A DNA stretch of 64,000 bases from Bradyrhizobium sp. WSM3983 (GTDB lineage Bacteria > Pseudomonadota > Alphaproteobacteria > Rhizobiales > Xanthobacteraceae). Shown here piece after piece: positions 8,203 through 16,978 of the stretch (position 1 is the stretch's first letter; the number at the start of each line of letters is the position of its first letter). Made by a program: the position numbers and the translations under genes. The stretch covers positions 124,001 through 188,000 of the forward strand of contig NZ_AXAY01000015.1 of assembly GCF_000473045.1 (NCBI RefSeq), given 5' to 3'. The notes beneath the pieces were generated by a model that saw only the letters and a list, made by a program, of their open reading frames with translations, ran no database searches and had not been told where the DNA came from.

Positions 8203-9424
8203 TACGGAAGCTCTCTCCGGCATCAAAGTCCTGGACCTCTGCCGCGTCGTCTCCGGTCCCTTCGCCACGATGCATCTCGGCGACCTCGGGGCGGACGTCG
8301 TGAAGATCGAAGATCCCCGTGTCGGCGACGAAAGTCGCCGCTACGGCCCACCGTTCGTGAACGGGGAGAGCTCGTACTTTCTGTCGGTCAACCGCAATAA
8401 GCGCAGCTGCGCGATCGACCTGAAGTCGCCGGCGGGGCGGGACGCGGTGATCGCGCTCGCCAGGGCCGCCGACGTCGTGATCGACAACTTCCGGCCCGGG
8501 ACCCTCGACAAGTGGGGCCTGTCCTACGCTGCGATGAGTGCCCACAACCCCAAGCTCATCCAGTGCAGCATCTCCGGCTTCGGTCGGACCGGTCCGGATG
8601 CGAGCCGGCCCGGCTACGACCTGATCCTGCAAGGCGAGTCCGGCGTCATGGACATCACCGGCGACCCGGATGGGCCGCCCATGAAGGTCGGCACCTCGAT
8701 CGCCGACCTGGTCACCGGGCTCTACGCATCGCAGGCGGTGCTCGCTGCGCTCATGAAGCGGGAAAGGAGCGGCGGCGTCGGCGGGCGGGTGGACGTCTCG
8801 ATGCTGGACGCCATGGCGTCGCTGCTGACGTTCAACGCCGGCATGTACTTCGCGTCCGGTGAAAGCCCGAAGCGTCGCGGCAACGTTCACCCGACGATCA
8901 GTCCGTACGAAACCTTCGAGGCGAACGACGGCTGGTTCAACCTCGGCGTCGCGAACGACAAGTTCTGGTCGCTGTTCTGCGCCGCTGTCGACCGGAAGGA
9001 CCTCGAAGCCGATCCGCGCTTCGACACGGCGCCGAAGAGGGCGGCGAACCGCGCCGAGCTGGGCTCGATTCTGCGTCCGATCTTCAAATCGGAGCCGCGC
9101 GACCGCTGGATCGAGATCTTCGCCGGCGCAGGCATTCCGTGCGGAGCGATCAGGACGGTCGGCGAGGTCTGCGAGGCGCCGCAGCTCGTCCTGCGGGATA
9201 TGGTCCAAACCGTGGCGCACAGGGTCGCCGGCGAGGTCAAGTTCATCGCCCGGCCGCTGCGCTTCGGGGACAGCCCCCCAGCGCCGTCGACGCCGCCGCC
9301 GACGCTCGGCGAGCATACCGTCGAGGTGTTCGAGGACTGGCTCGGATGGAAGCGTGCGGAAGTATTAGACTTCGCTTCCAAGGGAGCGTTCGGCGATGTC
9401 GCGCTGGCGCAGTCGACCGTATAA
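8189..9424 (+). CDS. CaiB/BaiF family III CoA-transferase
   Basis: 411 residues, the usual length for the family. LDLCRVVSGPFATMHLGDLG and ADVVKIEDP near the N-terminus and the catalytic aspartate in SIADLVTGLYA identify it. Members move CoA between acyl-CoA and a free carboxylate. It overlaps the dehalogenase gene and is followed 12 bp later by a thioesterase, so a CoA ester of the substrate or product is formed in this cassette. Confidence 0.92.
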   Translation: MRSSSTEALSGIKVLDLCRVVSGPFATMHLGDLGADVVKIEDPRVGDESRRYGPPFVNGESSYFLSVNRNKRSCAIDLKSPAGRDAVIALARAADVVIDNFRPGTLDKWGLSYAAMSAHNPKLIQCSISGFGRTGPDASRPGYDLILQGESGVMDITGDPDGPPMKVGTSIADLVTGLYASQAVLAALMKRERSGGVGGRVDVSMLDAMASLLTFNAGMYFASGESPKRRGNVHPTISPYETFEANDGWFNLGVANDKFWSLFCAAVDRKDLEADPRFDTAPKRAANRAELGSILRPIFKSEPRDRWIEIFAGAGIPCGAIRTVGEVCEAPQLVLRDMVQTVAHRVAGEVKFIARPLRFGDSPPAPSTPPPTLGEHTVEVFEDWLGWKRAEVLDFASKGAFGDVALAQSTV

Positions 9425-9436
9425 GGAGCAGAATGG

Positions 9437-9853
9437 ATGGACGAAGCGCAGGTTCGAAAGCTGGTCGAGGCGGCTATGGGCGACGGCCGCCACGAATTCG
9501 GATCGTTTTTCCTGTCGCGCTTCTTCGGAATGACGGTCTCCTACGAGGCGGACGCCTGCATCGTGTCCCTCGACGTGAAGCCTTACATGTTCAATCCGCA
9601 GGGATCGCTCCACGGCGGCGTACTCGCGACGGCGCTCGACATCTCCATGGGGCACCTTCTCAAGCATCAGTTTGGTGCCGGTGCGACGCTCGAAATGAAG
9701 ATTCAGTATTTCGCGCCGGTCCTCAGCGGCCTCGTCACCTGTCGCGCGAGCTTTCTGAAGAAAGGGCGCAAGACCTTCTTCCTGCAGTCGTCGGCTCAGG
9801 ACCGCGCCGGCGAGACCATCGCGCATGCGACCTCCACGTGGAAGCAATTGTGA
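9437..9853 (+). CDS. PaaI-like hotdog thioesterase
   Basis: 138-residue hotdog-fold protein. FNPQGSLHGGVLATALDISMG is the PaaI/4HBT-type active-site helix, and LEMKIQYFAPVLSGLVTCRA is the typical beta-sheet core. It would hydrolyse an acyl-CoA, releasing CoA. Its stop overlaps the GTG start of the flavoprotein gene (GTGA), showing tight co-translation. Confidence 0.85.
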   Translation: MDEAQVRKLVEAAMGDGRHEFGSFFLSRFFGMTVSYEADACIVSLDVKPYMFNPQGSLHGGVLATALDISMGHLLKHQFGAGATLEMKIQYFAPVLSGLVTCRASFLKKGRKTFFLQSSAQDRAGETIAHATSTWKQL

Positions 9854-11271
9854 ACGACGTCGTCACTAGGCTCCGGGAGCTTCTGCGCTCCGATTGCATC
9901 ACCGATCCGGCGCTGGCGGACGGATATCTGTCCGATTGGCGTAGTCTGCTTCGCGGCAATGCCGCGTGCGTGCTGCGTCCCAGGTCGACTGACCTGCTCT
10001 CGCAAAGCGTTCGAATTTGTCATGAGGCCGGCGTCGTCATTGTTCCTCAGGGCGGCAATACCGGGCTCGTCGGGGGCGCGACGCCGGACGACACTGGCCT
10101 GCAGGTCGTGATCAGCACCGGCGGCATGAAGAAAATCAGGACGGTCGACCCGGTCGACATGTCGGTCGTCGCGGAAGCGGGGGTTACCGTCGCCGAGCTC
10201 CAGAACGCCGCGGCGGATGCCGGCGCGCTGTTTCCCCTGTCTTTCGCCTCGGAAGGCAGCGCCACTCTCGGCGGGGCCCTTGCGACCAACGCTGGTGGCA
10301 TCTCGGCCGTGCGTTACGGAAGCGCGCGGGATCTCCTGCTCGGGATGGAGGTCGTGCTGCCCGACGGACGCGTCTGGAACGGCTTGCGGACGCTGCGGAA
10401 GGACAACACCGGCTATGCCCTCAAGCACCTCTTCTCCGGTTCGGAAGGAACGCTCGGCATTATCACGGCCGCGGCGATGAAGCTCGCTCCCCTGCCGGTC
10501 GGTCGCGAGGTCGCCTTCTGCGCGGTCGAGACCGAGGACCAGGTGCTGGATTTCTGGATGAAGCTGCGCGCGGCTGCGGACGGGAATGTGCGTGCCATCG
10601 AGTACCTCTCGGGCTCGTGCGTCGAGCTGGCGAAGCGCGAAGGGCTTCGTTCGCCCGTCGAGAAGGCGGACCATTACGTCCTTGTCGAACTGGCTTCGAG
10701 CCGTCCGGAAGCCGGTCTGAAGGACATGCTGGAAGCGTTCCTCGCCGAACGGCTCGAAGACGGTACTATCGTCGATGCGGCGCTCGCCCAGAGCGGCGAA
10801 CAGCAGAAGCAGATCTGGCGCCTGCGCGAGGATCAGACCGAGCTTCAGAAGAAGGCGGGCCACGACTTCAAGCACGACGTCGCGGTGCCGGTTGCGCAGG
10901 TGCCCGAGCTACTGCGAGGAAGCCGCGCCGACATCGGAAACGGCTTTCCCGAAGCCACGGTCGTTCCGTTCGGGCACGTTGGCGACGGCAATATCCACTT
11001 GAACGTCGTCCTTCCGACGGCGCTCGGCGCCGAGCGGGCCGCCGAACAGGGCAAGCAGATCGGCCAGACGATCTACGATATCGTGCTCTCCCTGGGTGGG
11101 ACGTTTTCGGCCGAACACGGTATCGGTCGGGCCAAGGTCGGCCTGCTTGAAAGCAAAAGAGATCCTGTCGAGCTCGATCTTATGCGTCGGATCAAGGCGG
11201 CGCTCGACGAGGACGGCTCGTTCAATCCCGGCAACATATTCCGACCATCGCAAAGCGAACCCGCAGAATGA
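9850..11271 (+). CDS. FAD-linked D-2-hydroxyacid dehydrogenase (GlcD/D-LDH/D-2HGDH family)
   Basis: 473-residue PCMH-type flavoprotein starting at GTG in a GTGA overlap with the thioesterase. FAD domain: PQGGNTGLVGGA and LATNAGGISAVRYG. C-terminal substrate/metal domain: PFGHVGDGNIHLN and FSAEHGIGRAKV, ending in NPGNIF. Family members oxidise D-2-hydroxyacids to 2-oxoacids with FAD. L-2-haloacid dehalogenases release D-2-hydroxyacids, so this enzyme would take the next step of the cassette. That link is inference from gene order. Confidence 0.9.
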   Translation: MNDVVTRLRELLRSDCITDPALADGYLSDWRSLLRGNAACVLRPRSTDLLSQSVRICHEAGVVIVPQGGNTGLVGGATPDDTGLQVVISTGGMKKIRTVDPVDMSVVAEAGVTVAELQNAAADAGALFPLSFASEGSATLGGALATNAGGISAVRYGSARDLLLGMEVVLPDGRVWNGLRTLRKDNTGYALKHLFSGSEGTLGIITAAAMKLAPLPVGREVAFCAVETEDQVLDFWMKLRAAADGNVRAIEYLSGSCVELAKREGLRSPVEKADHYVLVELASSRPEAGLKDMLEAFLAERLEDGTIVDAALAQSGEQQKQIWRLREDQTELQKKAGHDFKHDVAVPVAQVPELLRGSRADIGNGFPEATVVPFGHVGDGNIHLNVVLPTALGAERAAEQGKQIGQTIYDIVLSLGGTFSAEHGIGRAKVGLLESKRDPVELDLMRRIKAALDEDGSFNPGNIFRPSQSEPAE

Positions 11272-11274
11272 CCG

Positions 11275-11336
11275 CTGACGGTATCGGCTGGAAGTCGGCG
11301 AAAGCCCTTGAGGAGGCCGTTTGAGGGAGTAGGGCG
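11275..11336 (+). repeat. Short piece of the dispersed repeat, copy D
   Basis: 62 bp starting CTGACGGTATCGG and ending GGGAGTAGGGCG. Its left part matches the left edge of copy C (both continue with a TCGGC-GAAAG block and then GAGGA-GCCGTT). The end resembles the right edge of copy A. It looks like a copy with a large internal deletion, placed between two convergent genes. Confidence 0.55.
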
Positions 11337-11370
11337 TTGCCGCCTCACTGCGGTCTGATGTTGGGACCAT

Positions 11371-11934
11371 CTATGCTGGCAGAAGACCCGCGGCGCGATA
11401 GTTGTCGATCGTCGAGTCGTAGAGCGAAATATCGGAGCGGCTTCTGGCGATGAGCTGGGCGCCGGCGATGGCGGCGAAAATGGCGCGGGCCCGCTGTTCG
11501 CTCTTTCTCGAACTGACCAGGCCCGCAGCCACCAACAGCTTGCTGAGCCACGCCACGTTGACGTCGGCAAATGTCTGGACCTCCTTCTTTACTGCGCCCG
11601 GCAGGTCCTCGACTTCCGCGGACATGAAGCTGCAGAGGCACATGCGATTGTCGCTCTCGAGCGCTTTGCGAAACACATCGGGATATCGACGCAGGCAGCG
11701 GACAGGATCGGCGGTTTCTGCCAGCATCGCCTCGAGTTGGGCGGAGGTGTCTTCCCAGTAGCGGCGTGCGACTGCCACGCCGAGATCGGCCTTGCTTGGG
11801 AAATGGTGGTAGATGCTGGCGGCCTTGATCCCGACTTCGTTCGCGAGATCGCGGAAATTCAGGCCGCCATAGCCGTGCGCCTGCGCGGTCCGCTTTGCTG
11901 CCGCCAAGATGGCCTCCCGAGCGCTTGGACTCAC
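11371..11934 (-). CDS. TetR/AcrR-family repressor
   Basis: 187 residues. The N-terminal HTH is clear: AREAILAAAKRTAQAHGYGG, then FRDLANEVGIKAASIYHHFP, then SKADLGVAV. The ligand domain has the Cys-containing NRMCLCSFM seen in many small-electrophile or toxin sensors of this family. It starts at GTG and is divergent from a glutathione S-transferase gene, with two identical 18-bp operators between them, so it very likely represses both itself and the GST. Confidence 0.93.
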   Translation of the reverse strand: MSPSAREAILAAAKRTAQAHGYGGLNFRDLANEVGIKAASIYHHFPSKADLGVAVARRYWEDTSAQLEAMLAETADPVRCLRRYPDVFRKALESDNRMCLCSFMSAEVEDLPGAVKKEVQTFADVNVAWLSKLLVAAGLVSSRKSEQRARAIFAAIAGAQLIARSRSDISLYDSTIDNYRAAGLLPA

Positions 11935-11958
11935 TTCGTCGCCTCACCGCTTCGTTAT

Positions 11959-11976
11959 CTACCAAGTGACAGGTAG
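11959..11976. promoter_or_regulatory. TetR operator box 1
   Basis: CTACCAAGTGACAGGTAG, identical to box 2. CTACC/GGTAG arms flank an 8-bp centre. It lies 24 bp upstream of the tetR start. Confidence 0.8.
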
Positions 11977-12013
11977 GGCTTGACCAGCCGAATTGGAAGT
12001 CTTCATATCGGGC

Positions 12014-12031
12014 CTACCAAGTGACAGGTAG
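12014..12031. promoter_or_regulatory. TetR operator box 2
   Basis: Exact second copy of the 18-bp box, 55 bp from box 1 and just ahead of the GST start at 12048. It covers the GTG at 12021, which supports the downstream ATG as the real start. Confidence 0.8.
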
Positions 12032-12047
12032 ACAAATGGGAGTCGTG

Positions 12048-12701
12048 ATGAAGATTTACGATTGGCCAACTGGTCCATATCCGGCCCGCGTTCGCATCGC
12101 CTTGGCCGAAAAGAACCTGCCGTCGCGCGTGCAGTTCGTATTGGTCGATCTCTACAAGGGCGAGCACAAGAAGCCCGAATTCCTCGCCAAGAACTACTCC
12201 GGCACCCTGCCGGTACTCGAACTCGACGACGGGACCTTCATTGGCGAGTGCACGGCGATTACCGAGTACCTTGATGCGCTCGATGGCGCTCCGACGCTGA
12301 CCGGCAGGACCCCGCGCGAAAAGGGCGTGATTCACATGATGAGCAAGCGCGCAGAACTGGAAGTGCTCGATGCCATCAGTGTCTATTTCCACCACGCCAC
12401 GCCGGGTCTTGGGCCTCATGTCGAGATCTATCAGAACCCCGAATGGGGACTCCGCCAGCGCGACAAGGCACTAAGGGGGATGCACTATTTTGACGGCATT
12501 CTGAAAGAACAGCCGTTCGTCGCCGGCGAGGCGTTCACGATGGCCGATATCACCCTCATAGGCGGCTTGATCTTCGCGGGACTCGTGAGCGTGCCGGTGC
12601 CGGTGGAGTGCGAGGCTCTTTTGGCATGGTATGCAAGGATGCAGCAGCGTCCTAGCGTCAAGAACCGGATAACAATGTCCGAGCCGACCAAGGCATCTTG
12701 A
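12048..12701 (+). CDS. Glutathione S-transferase
   Basis: 217-residue GST. The N-terminal thioredoxin-like domain has SGTLPVLELDDGTFIGECTA, where the cis-proline and the Glu of the glutathione site are visible, and the C-terminal helical domain contains FTMADITL. The ATG at 12048 is preceded by GGGAG; an upstream in-frame GTG lies inside an operator box. It is divergent from tetR and probably induced by an electrophile. No related gene follows, so the role is likely detoxification. Confidence 0.92.
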   Translation: MKIYDWPTGPYPARVRIALAEKNLPSRVQFVLVDLYKGEHKKPEFLAKNYSGTLPVLELDDGTFIGECTAITEYLDALDGAPTLTGRTPREKGVIHMMSKRAELEVLDAISVYFHHATPGLGPHVEIYQNPEWGLRQRDKALRGMHYFDGILKEQPFVAGEAFTMADITLIGGLIFAGLVSVPVPVECEALLAWYARMQQRPSVKNRITMSEPTKAS

Positions 12702-13798
12702 TTGAGATCGTCTTGCGCAAGGGCGGATCGGCAAGCATAGCCCGGATGTAGCGCAGCGACATCTGGGGGCTTCCGATCAGCACGTCGTGTGGTGCCCCGC
12801 ATATCGCTGTGCTCATGCGAGCTACTCGCTCCTCGGGCCAATCACGCGGTCGTGGATCAATCACTGCTGCTTCTTAAATCCAGACATCCTAGGCAAAAAG
12901 TCGCAAACTATCCTGACATTCGCGAAGTTCTGTCCGGTTAGGAGCTACGAACCGATCTGACAGCGAGGGGGCGGCATTTTGAATGCGGATGGACTGTATC
13001 GCTGATGCGCAGCAGGGGGTGGAGCGACGCCGGGACCAAAGCTGCCTTCCTGATCTCTGACGGTATCTGAAGCTTGGGCCGGTGCGAGCTGCGTCAGTCT
13101 TGATTATGCAAGCGGTGCGCGATGCAGTCGATAGACTCCGATAGGTAGCGGAATTGCCAGTTCTTCTTGAGGAGCAATTTTTTCTGTGAATTCAAGACCA
13201 AAAAATTGCGGCGGGTATACCTCCGGCATTTGTCCGTCAGATTTGAAAATTTGTGCTTGCAAATCAACGACGAAACGTCGTTTGAAATGATTGAGTGGGG
13301 AGTAGTGCGGCCTGCTGCTATCGCGCAGTTTTTTCGTGTTTTGGTGAAGTTGTTCTCACTTCCTTTCGCATCGAGGACGCTGACCGAAGTCGTGAGCTTG
13401 GCTTATCCCGATCGAGGTCGGCATTCCACCGCGTTTTCGCTGGTGGAATATTGCAGCGCAATTAATCGTAGAGAAGGCGATGGTCCAAGCCTCAGCTTGG
13501 AGCGGCGTAAGCTATTGGCGCAAAGCGACTACTCTTGCTCCATCCTGAGAGTAAACAACTCATGTGGTGTGGATTGGTAGCGCTCCCCCGCTACCAAACT
13601 GGCGATACCAAACTACGATTTTCTGCGATTTCCTGCGCTTGATGGCTTTGCGCGGGAAACATGTCGTTTCTCAAGAGGTCCTCGCGTAATGAGCGACCCA
13701 GGCGAAAGGTGGAACGCTCGGCAGCGGGCTATTGATATTGAGAATCGCAGCCCGAAGTCAGCAGCCGCCACTGCACCAATTGAAGAAATGCGGCGTGG
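12702..13798. other. Intergenic region of about 1.1 kb with repeat copy B
   Basis: Lies between convergent genes. Copy B is at 13057-13310. A minus-strand frame at 12658-12864 has coding-like composition but no recognisable family, so it may be gene debris. The rest is AT-richer and shows nothing I can name. Confidence 0.55.
13057..13310 (+). repeat. Dispersed ~250-bp repeat, copy B
   Basis: It begins CTGACGGTATCTGAAGC and ends GAGTGGGGAGTAGTGCGG. It aligns with copy A end to end, including GACTCCGATAGGT, the GTCGGCATTTGTCCGTCAG region (here CTCCGGC...) and the 3' edge. On the minus strand copies A and B share a frame containing KSDGQMP, PPQF and LAIP, which hints at descent from a coding sequence. 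Confidence 0.75.
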
Positions 13799-14701
13799 TC
13801 ATGATCGCGCCTCGGCACGGTCGGTTGCCGCAGCAGAGGATGAGGCCGTCCCGACATCAAGAGTTTCCCGCAGGTAGGACAAGCTTTGGACTATCGCGGC
13901 CTCTTCGCCGGCATAAGACGGATGCAGATAGTCGATTTCGAGCGCGAGGAGTCCGGTGTAATTGGCGCGTCGCAGCAGCGCTAAAGCCTTCGGAATGTCG
14001 ACGAGGCCCCGGCCCAGCGGAACGCTCGGCCAGAAGCCGAAGTCGCGGGGACTGCCGCGAAACGCAGTGATGTCCTTGAGGTGAACGGCTTTGGCGTAGG
14101 GCGTAAGCTTCTCGATCGCGACCATCGCGTCTTCGAACATGCGCAGATTGTTAGCGGTATCGAGGCAGACGCCGAGTGCGGGATGGTCCAGCGTGGTCAA
14201 CAACTCGACGAGCTCGTCCGCAAGGAGATCGATGTGGTTCTCGATCGCGAGCACGACGTTTTTGGTTGCCGCAAAGTCTGCGGCCTCCCTCAGCAGGGGC
14301 ACCAGCAGCGCCTTGTGCTCCTCCCATGATAGCGTGCGGGTGCGGCGGCCGCCGGCGCAGATCCGCATCACGGTTGCCCCGAGCGCCTGCGCGACGTCGA
14401 CATGGCGCTTGAGGTCGTCGAGTGCATGCGGTGCCGTACCGGACTCGAGGCCGCGCGGGTGACCCCACGCCCAAACGCGCTCGAACGCAGCCTGGTCGAG
14501 GGTGCGGCGCAGCGCCGTCACACGTTGAGGGCTCAAGTCATCGAGCATGAACGATTCGATCGACACGCCTTCGACATTGTGCGCGCGGGCGCAGCCGATG
14601 AAATCGTCGAGCGTCATCCGTTGGCCAGGATCGGTCTCGAGCTGCGGATAGACTTCGCCGAAAAAGCGATGGTAGCAATAGGAGTCGATCGCGGGTTTCA
14701 T
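13799..14701 (-). CDS. Sugar phosphate isomerase/epimerase-type TIM barrel (AP endonuclease 2 fold)
   Basis: 300-residue xylose-isomerase-like barrel. The likely metal ligands appear as VEGVSIESF, VLAIENHIDLLADE, GVCLDTANN, AKAVHLKDI and LLALEIDYLHP. The fold includes isomerases, epimerases and 3-dehydroshikimate dehydratases. It is the last gene of the minus-strand cluster, 93 bp after the SDR. With a shikimate-dehydrogenase-like gene in the same cluster, a dehydratase or isomerase step on a hydroaromatic or sugar acid is plausible but unproven. Confidence 0.85.
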   Translation of the reverse strand: MKPAIDSYCYHRFFGEVYPQLETDPGQRMTLDDFIGCARAHNVEGVSIESFMLDDLSPQRVTALRRTLDQAAFERVWAWGHPRGLESGTAPHALDDLKRHVDVAQALGATVMRICAGGRRTRTLSWEEHKALLVPLLREAADFAATKNVVLAIENHIDLLADELVELLTTLDHPALGVCLDTANNLRMFEDAMVAIEKLTPYAKAVHLKDITAFRGSPRDFGFWPSVPLGRGLVDIPKALALLRRANYTGLLALEIDYLHPSYAGEEAAIVQSLSYLRETLDVGTASSSAAATDRAEARS

Positions 14702-14794
14702 GACGTCCTGTTCTTCGTCATAGCGACGATGTCAGCTTGTGGTCAGCTTGTTCAGAGATCGCACTCTCGGAACTTGGAATGGGCGATCATCGGT

Positions 14795-15502
14795 TCAATA
14801 CGTCGCTCGCCCACCAGATAGGTCGAAAGTCGCGCCGGTCGAGAACGAGCATTCGTCGGAGGCAAGCCAGGCGACCAAGGCGGCGACCTCGTCGGGACGG
14901 CCGGCGCGACCGAGCGGAATCTTCGCCAGCACGCCCCGATAGGCTTCGTCGGACATCTGCTTGACGAGGTCGGTGGCGATCACGGCGGGTGCAATCGCGT
15001 TGACGCGAATGTCGGTGCTTGCGAGTTCCTTGCCTAGCGATTTCGTGAGTGCGATCACGGCGGCTTTGGCTGCGGAATAGCCGGTCATGCCGGCATTGCC
15101 TTCTTTGCCCGCGATGGAGGCCAGGTTGACGATGCGTCCCGCGTTTCGTTGCCGCATCGGCGGGACCGCGGCCTTACAACAGAGGAATGTGCTGGTAAGA
15201 TTAACATCGAGCACACGCCGCCAGTCAGCAAGGCTGTAGTTCTCAATGTTAACCGTCGGTCCGGTGATGCCCGCGGCATTGACCAGCACGTCGATGCGGC
15301 CGAAGTGATCTATCAGACGCACCATTGCCTCGTTGACGGCGATTTCGCTGGTGAGATCGATCCGCGAGTCCGCGCCTTCGGACACGTCCCAAACGATGAC
15401 GGTTGCTCCGGCGGAGGTCAGCCGCGCGCGTACCGCCTGGCCAATGCCACCGCAGCCGCCTGCGATCACGGCGACACGTCCTGAGAGATCAAGGCCGCTC
15501 AT
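14795..15502 (-). CDS. Short-chain dehydrogenase/reductase
   Basis: 235-residue classical SDR. GGCGGIGQAVR is the NAD(P) glycine motif, VNAAGI the NAG motif, and NLASIAG with TGYSAAKAA carry the Ser-Tyr-Lys triad. The ATG at 15502 overlaps the stop of the upstream TIM-barrel gene (ATGA), which fixes the start and shows coupled translation. It probably oxidises or reduces a hydroxy intermediate of the cluster's substrate. Confidence 0.93.
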   Translation of the reverse strand: MSGLDLSGRVAVIAGGCGGIGQAVRARLTSAGATVIVWDVSEGADSRIDLTSEIAVNEAMVRLIDHFGRIDVLVNAAGITGPTVNIENYSLADWRRVLDVNLTSTFLCCKAAVPPMRQRNAGRIVNLASIAGKEGNAGMTGYSAAKAAVIALTKSLGKELASTDIRVNAIAPAVIATDLVKQMSDEAYRGVLAKIPLGRAGRPDEVAALVAWLASDECSFSTGATFDLSGGRATY

Positions 15503-16329
15503 ACGGAAAGCCCTCCTTCCGCGGCTGCGGCCACAACGCGGCGGGCCGCCGCAAGCGCGCGGCGCCCCCATTCCTCGGCCCCAAGCCTGGGCAGCCATTC
15601 ATCGTTCGGGATTTCGAGGCTGAGCGGCAGATCGTCCGGCAGCGCGGAGACGATGCCGGCGAGATCGATGCCGCCCTCACCAGGGACGAGTCGGGCGCAA
15701 CGAGCGGTGTGAATCAGTTCGTCGTTCGTCGTCGGAATGCGCGCTGGCGCGTCGCAAAGTTGGGCGTAGCTGAGCAGGTGACGGGGCAGAGCTGCGATAT
15801 CGTTCAGAGTGGTGGCCGAGCGCGCCGCGTGCAGCGCGTCGACTAATACCCGGCCATTCGGTTCGCCAGCCTTCGTCACGATGCGCAGGGCGGCCTCGGC
15901 GTTCTTCACGGCGGTCCATGGCATGAATTCAAGATCGGCTGTCAATCCGTAGGACGTCGCTGCCCTACAGAACTGCGCAAACGAATCGGTCAGTCGCGCC
16001 TCGTCCGGATCATCGCCGGCGACCAGAACGGCACGCGCCTTCAGCTTGCCCGCCGCTTCGAGGAACGCGGCGAACTGATCGACTTCGAAATCCGCACGGA
16101 GCCGGGCAATTTCGACGTCGAACACGGGAATTCCGGTGTCATCGATGCGGCGGATGGTTTCGCGCAGCAAGCCCGGGTCGGTTGCCAGCGGAGAGAAGTC
16201 GCCGCCAGGCGCCGCCGGCGCGATCCGCACGCCGATTGCCTGGTAGCCGAGCTTTTGGGCGAGCAGAAGCGCGTCCGGAGGCGCCATCGGCGCCGAGGTG
16301 AGATACGCGAGGGAATAGATGTGGGACAT
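15499..16329 (-). CDS. Second sugar phosphate isomerase/epimerase-type TIM barrel
   Basis: 276 residues, same fold group as the 13799-14701 product but only distantly similar. Recognisable strands are QAIGVRIAP, PVFDVEIARL, ARAVLVAGDDPDEARL, LTADLEFMPW, GRVLVDALHAARS and LPLSLEIPNDEW, giving acidic and His-rich barrel ends. Start at ATG (MSHIYSLAYL), 17 bp after the NIPSNAP gene. Its stop overlaps the SDR start. The pair of barrels in one operon suggests two successive isomerase or dehydratase steps. Confidence 0.85.
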   Translation of the reverse strand: MSHIYSLAYLTSAPMAPPDALLLAQKLGYQAIGVRIAPAAPGGDFSPLATDPGLLRETIRRIDDTGIPVFDVEIARLRADFEVDQFAAFLEAAGKLKARAVLVAGDDPDEARLTDSFAQFCRAATSYGLTADLEFMPWTAVKNAEAALRIVTKAGEPNGRVLVDALHAARSATTLNDIAALPRHLLSYAQLCDAPARIPTTNDELIHTARCARLVPGEGGIDLAGIVSALPDDLPLSLEIPNDEWLPRLGAEEWGRRALAAARRVVAAAAEGGLSV

Positions 16330-16346
16330 GACGATCGCCTTCGCAA

Positions 16347-16961
16347 TCAGGCCAGGGGCGAGATTGCCGTTGGCAAGGCGACGATCGAGCGCATGTCGCC
16401 GGTCAGCCAGTCCGGTCCGCCCCGTGGCGGCCAGACGCCCTTTGCGACGGAGTCGGCGCGCACCGCGGCGCGGGCATCCAGGCTCGCGAACGGCCAGATA
16501 TGGGTGAAACGCGGCGGTCCATCCAGCGCATACATCGCGATCGACAGCGGCGACAGCTTGCCGCGTTCGGGCATCGCTGCTTCCCACGCGGCGATCGTAT
16601 GGGGAACGCCGCCATGCTTGAGGCGGTAGGTACGGATCTCGTAGACGCTGCCGTATTTGCCGGGCGCGACCGGCGGCAGGAACGGGAAGGGTGCATAGGT
16701 GTCGAAACTCATCTGCGTGATGGCCTCGCCTGCGCTGAAGGGATTGGTCGTGCGCAACGCCCGTTCCCGCTCGGCGCGCCATTCCTTGTCATCCGCAAAG
16801 GAGCGCAACACCAGGAGCTGGTTGAGATCGCCGATCTCGCTGGCCCAGCAGCCGAGCAGCGTGCCCTTAGCCTCTGCCGCGCCGACATATTCGCCTATCC
16901 CGGTCACGGCCTTGGCCGCGGTGCCGAGCTTCACTGTCAACGTTGCGATCTCGTACAGCAT
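16347..16961 (-). CDS. NIPSNAP-family protein
   Basis: 204 residues with two ferredoxin-like NIPSNAP repeats: MLYEIATLTVKLGTAAKAV at the start and YEIRTYRLKHGGVPHTIAAW in the middle, each followed by a WASEIGDLNQLLVLRSF or FTHIWPF-type strand. Family members in catabolic clusters have no settled activity. The ATG at 16961 is preceded by AAGGAGAG; an upstream ATG (16982) overlaps the flavoprotein stop (ATGA), but the strong ribosome site favours 16961. Confidence 0.88.
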   Translation of the reverse strand: MLYEIATLTVKLGTAAKAVTGIGEYVGAAEAKGTLLGCWASEIGDLNQLLVLRSFADDKEWRAERERALRTTNPFSAGEAITQMSFDTYAPFPFLPPVAPGKYGSVYEIRTYRLKHGGVPHTIAAWEAAMPERGKLSPLSIAMYALDGPPRFTHIWPFASLDARAAVRADSVAKGVWPPRGGPDWLTGDMRSIVALPTAISPLA

Positions 16962-16978
16962 GTCGTCTCTCCTTGTGG

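Noticed and set aside
8159..9316. Long minus-strand frame opposite the CoA-transferase
   Set aside because: Arg/Asp/His-rich composition typical of antisense GC-rich coding sequence; the plus-strand gene has clear catalytic motifs.
12741..12790. REP-like sequence (GCCCGGATGTAGCG...) after the GST gene
   Set aside because: Only one arm is recognisable and no matching inverted arm was found nearby.
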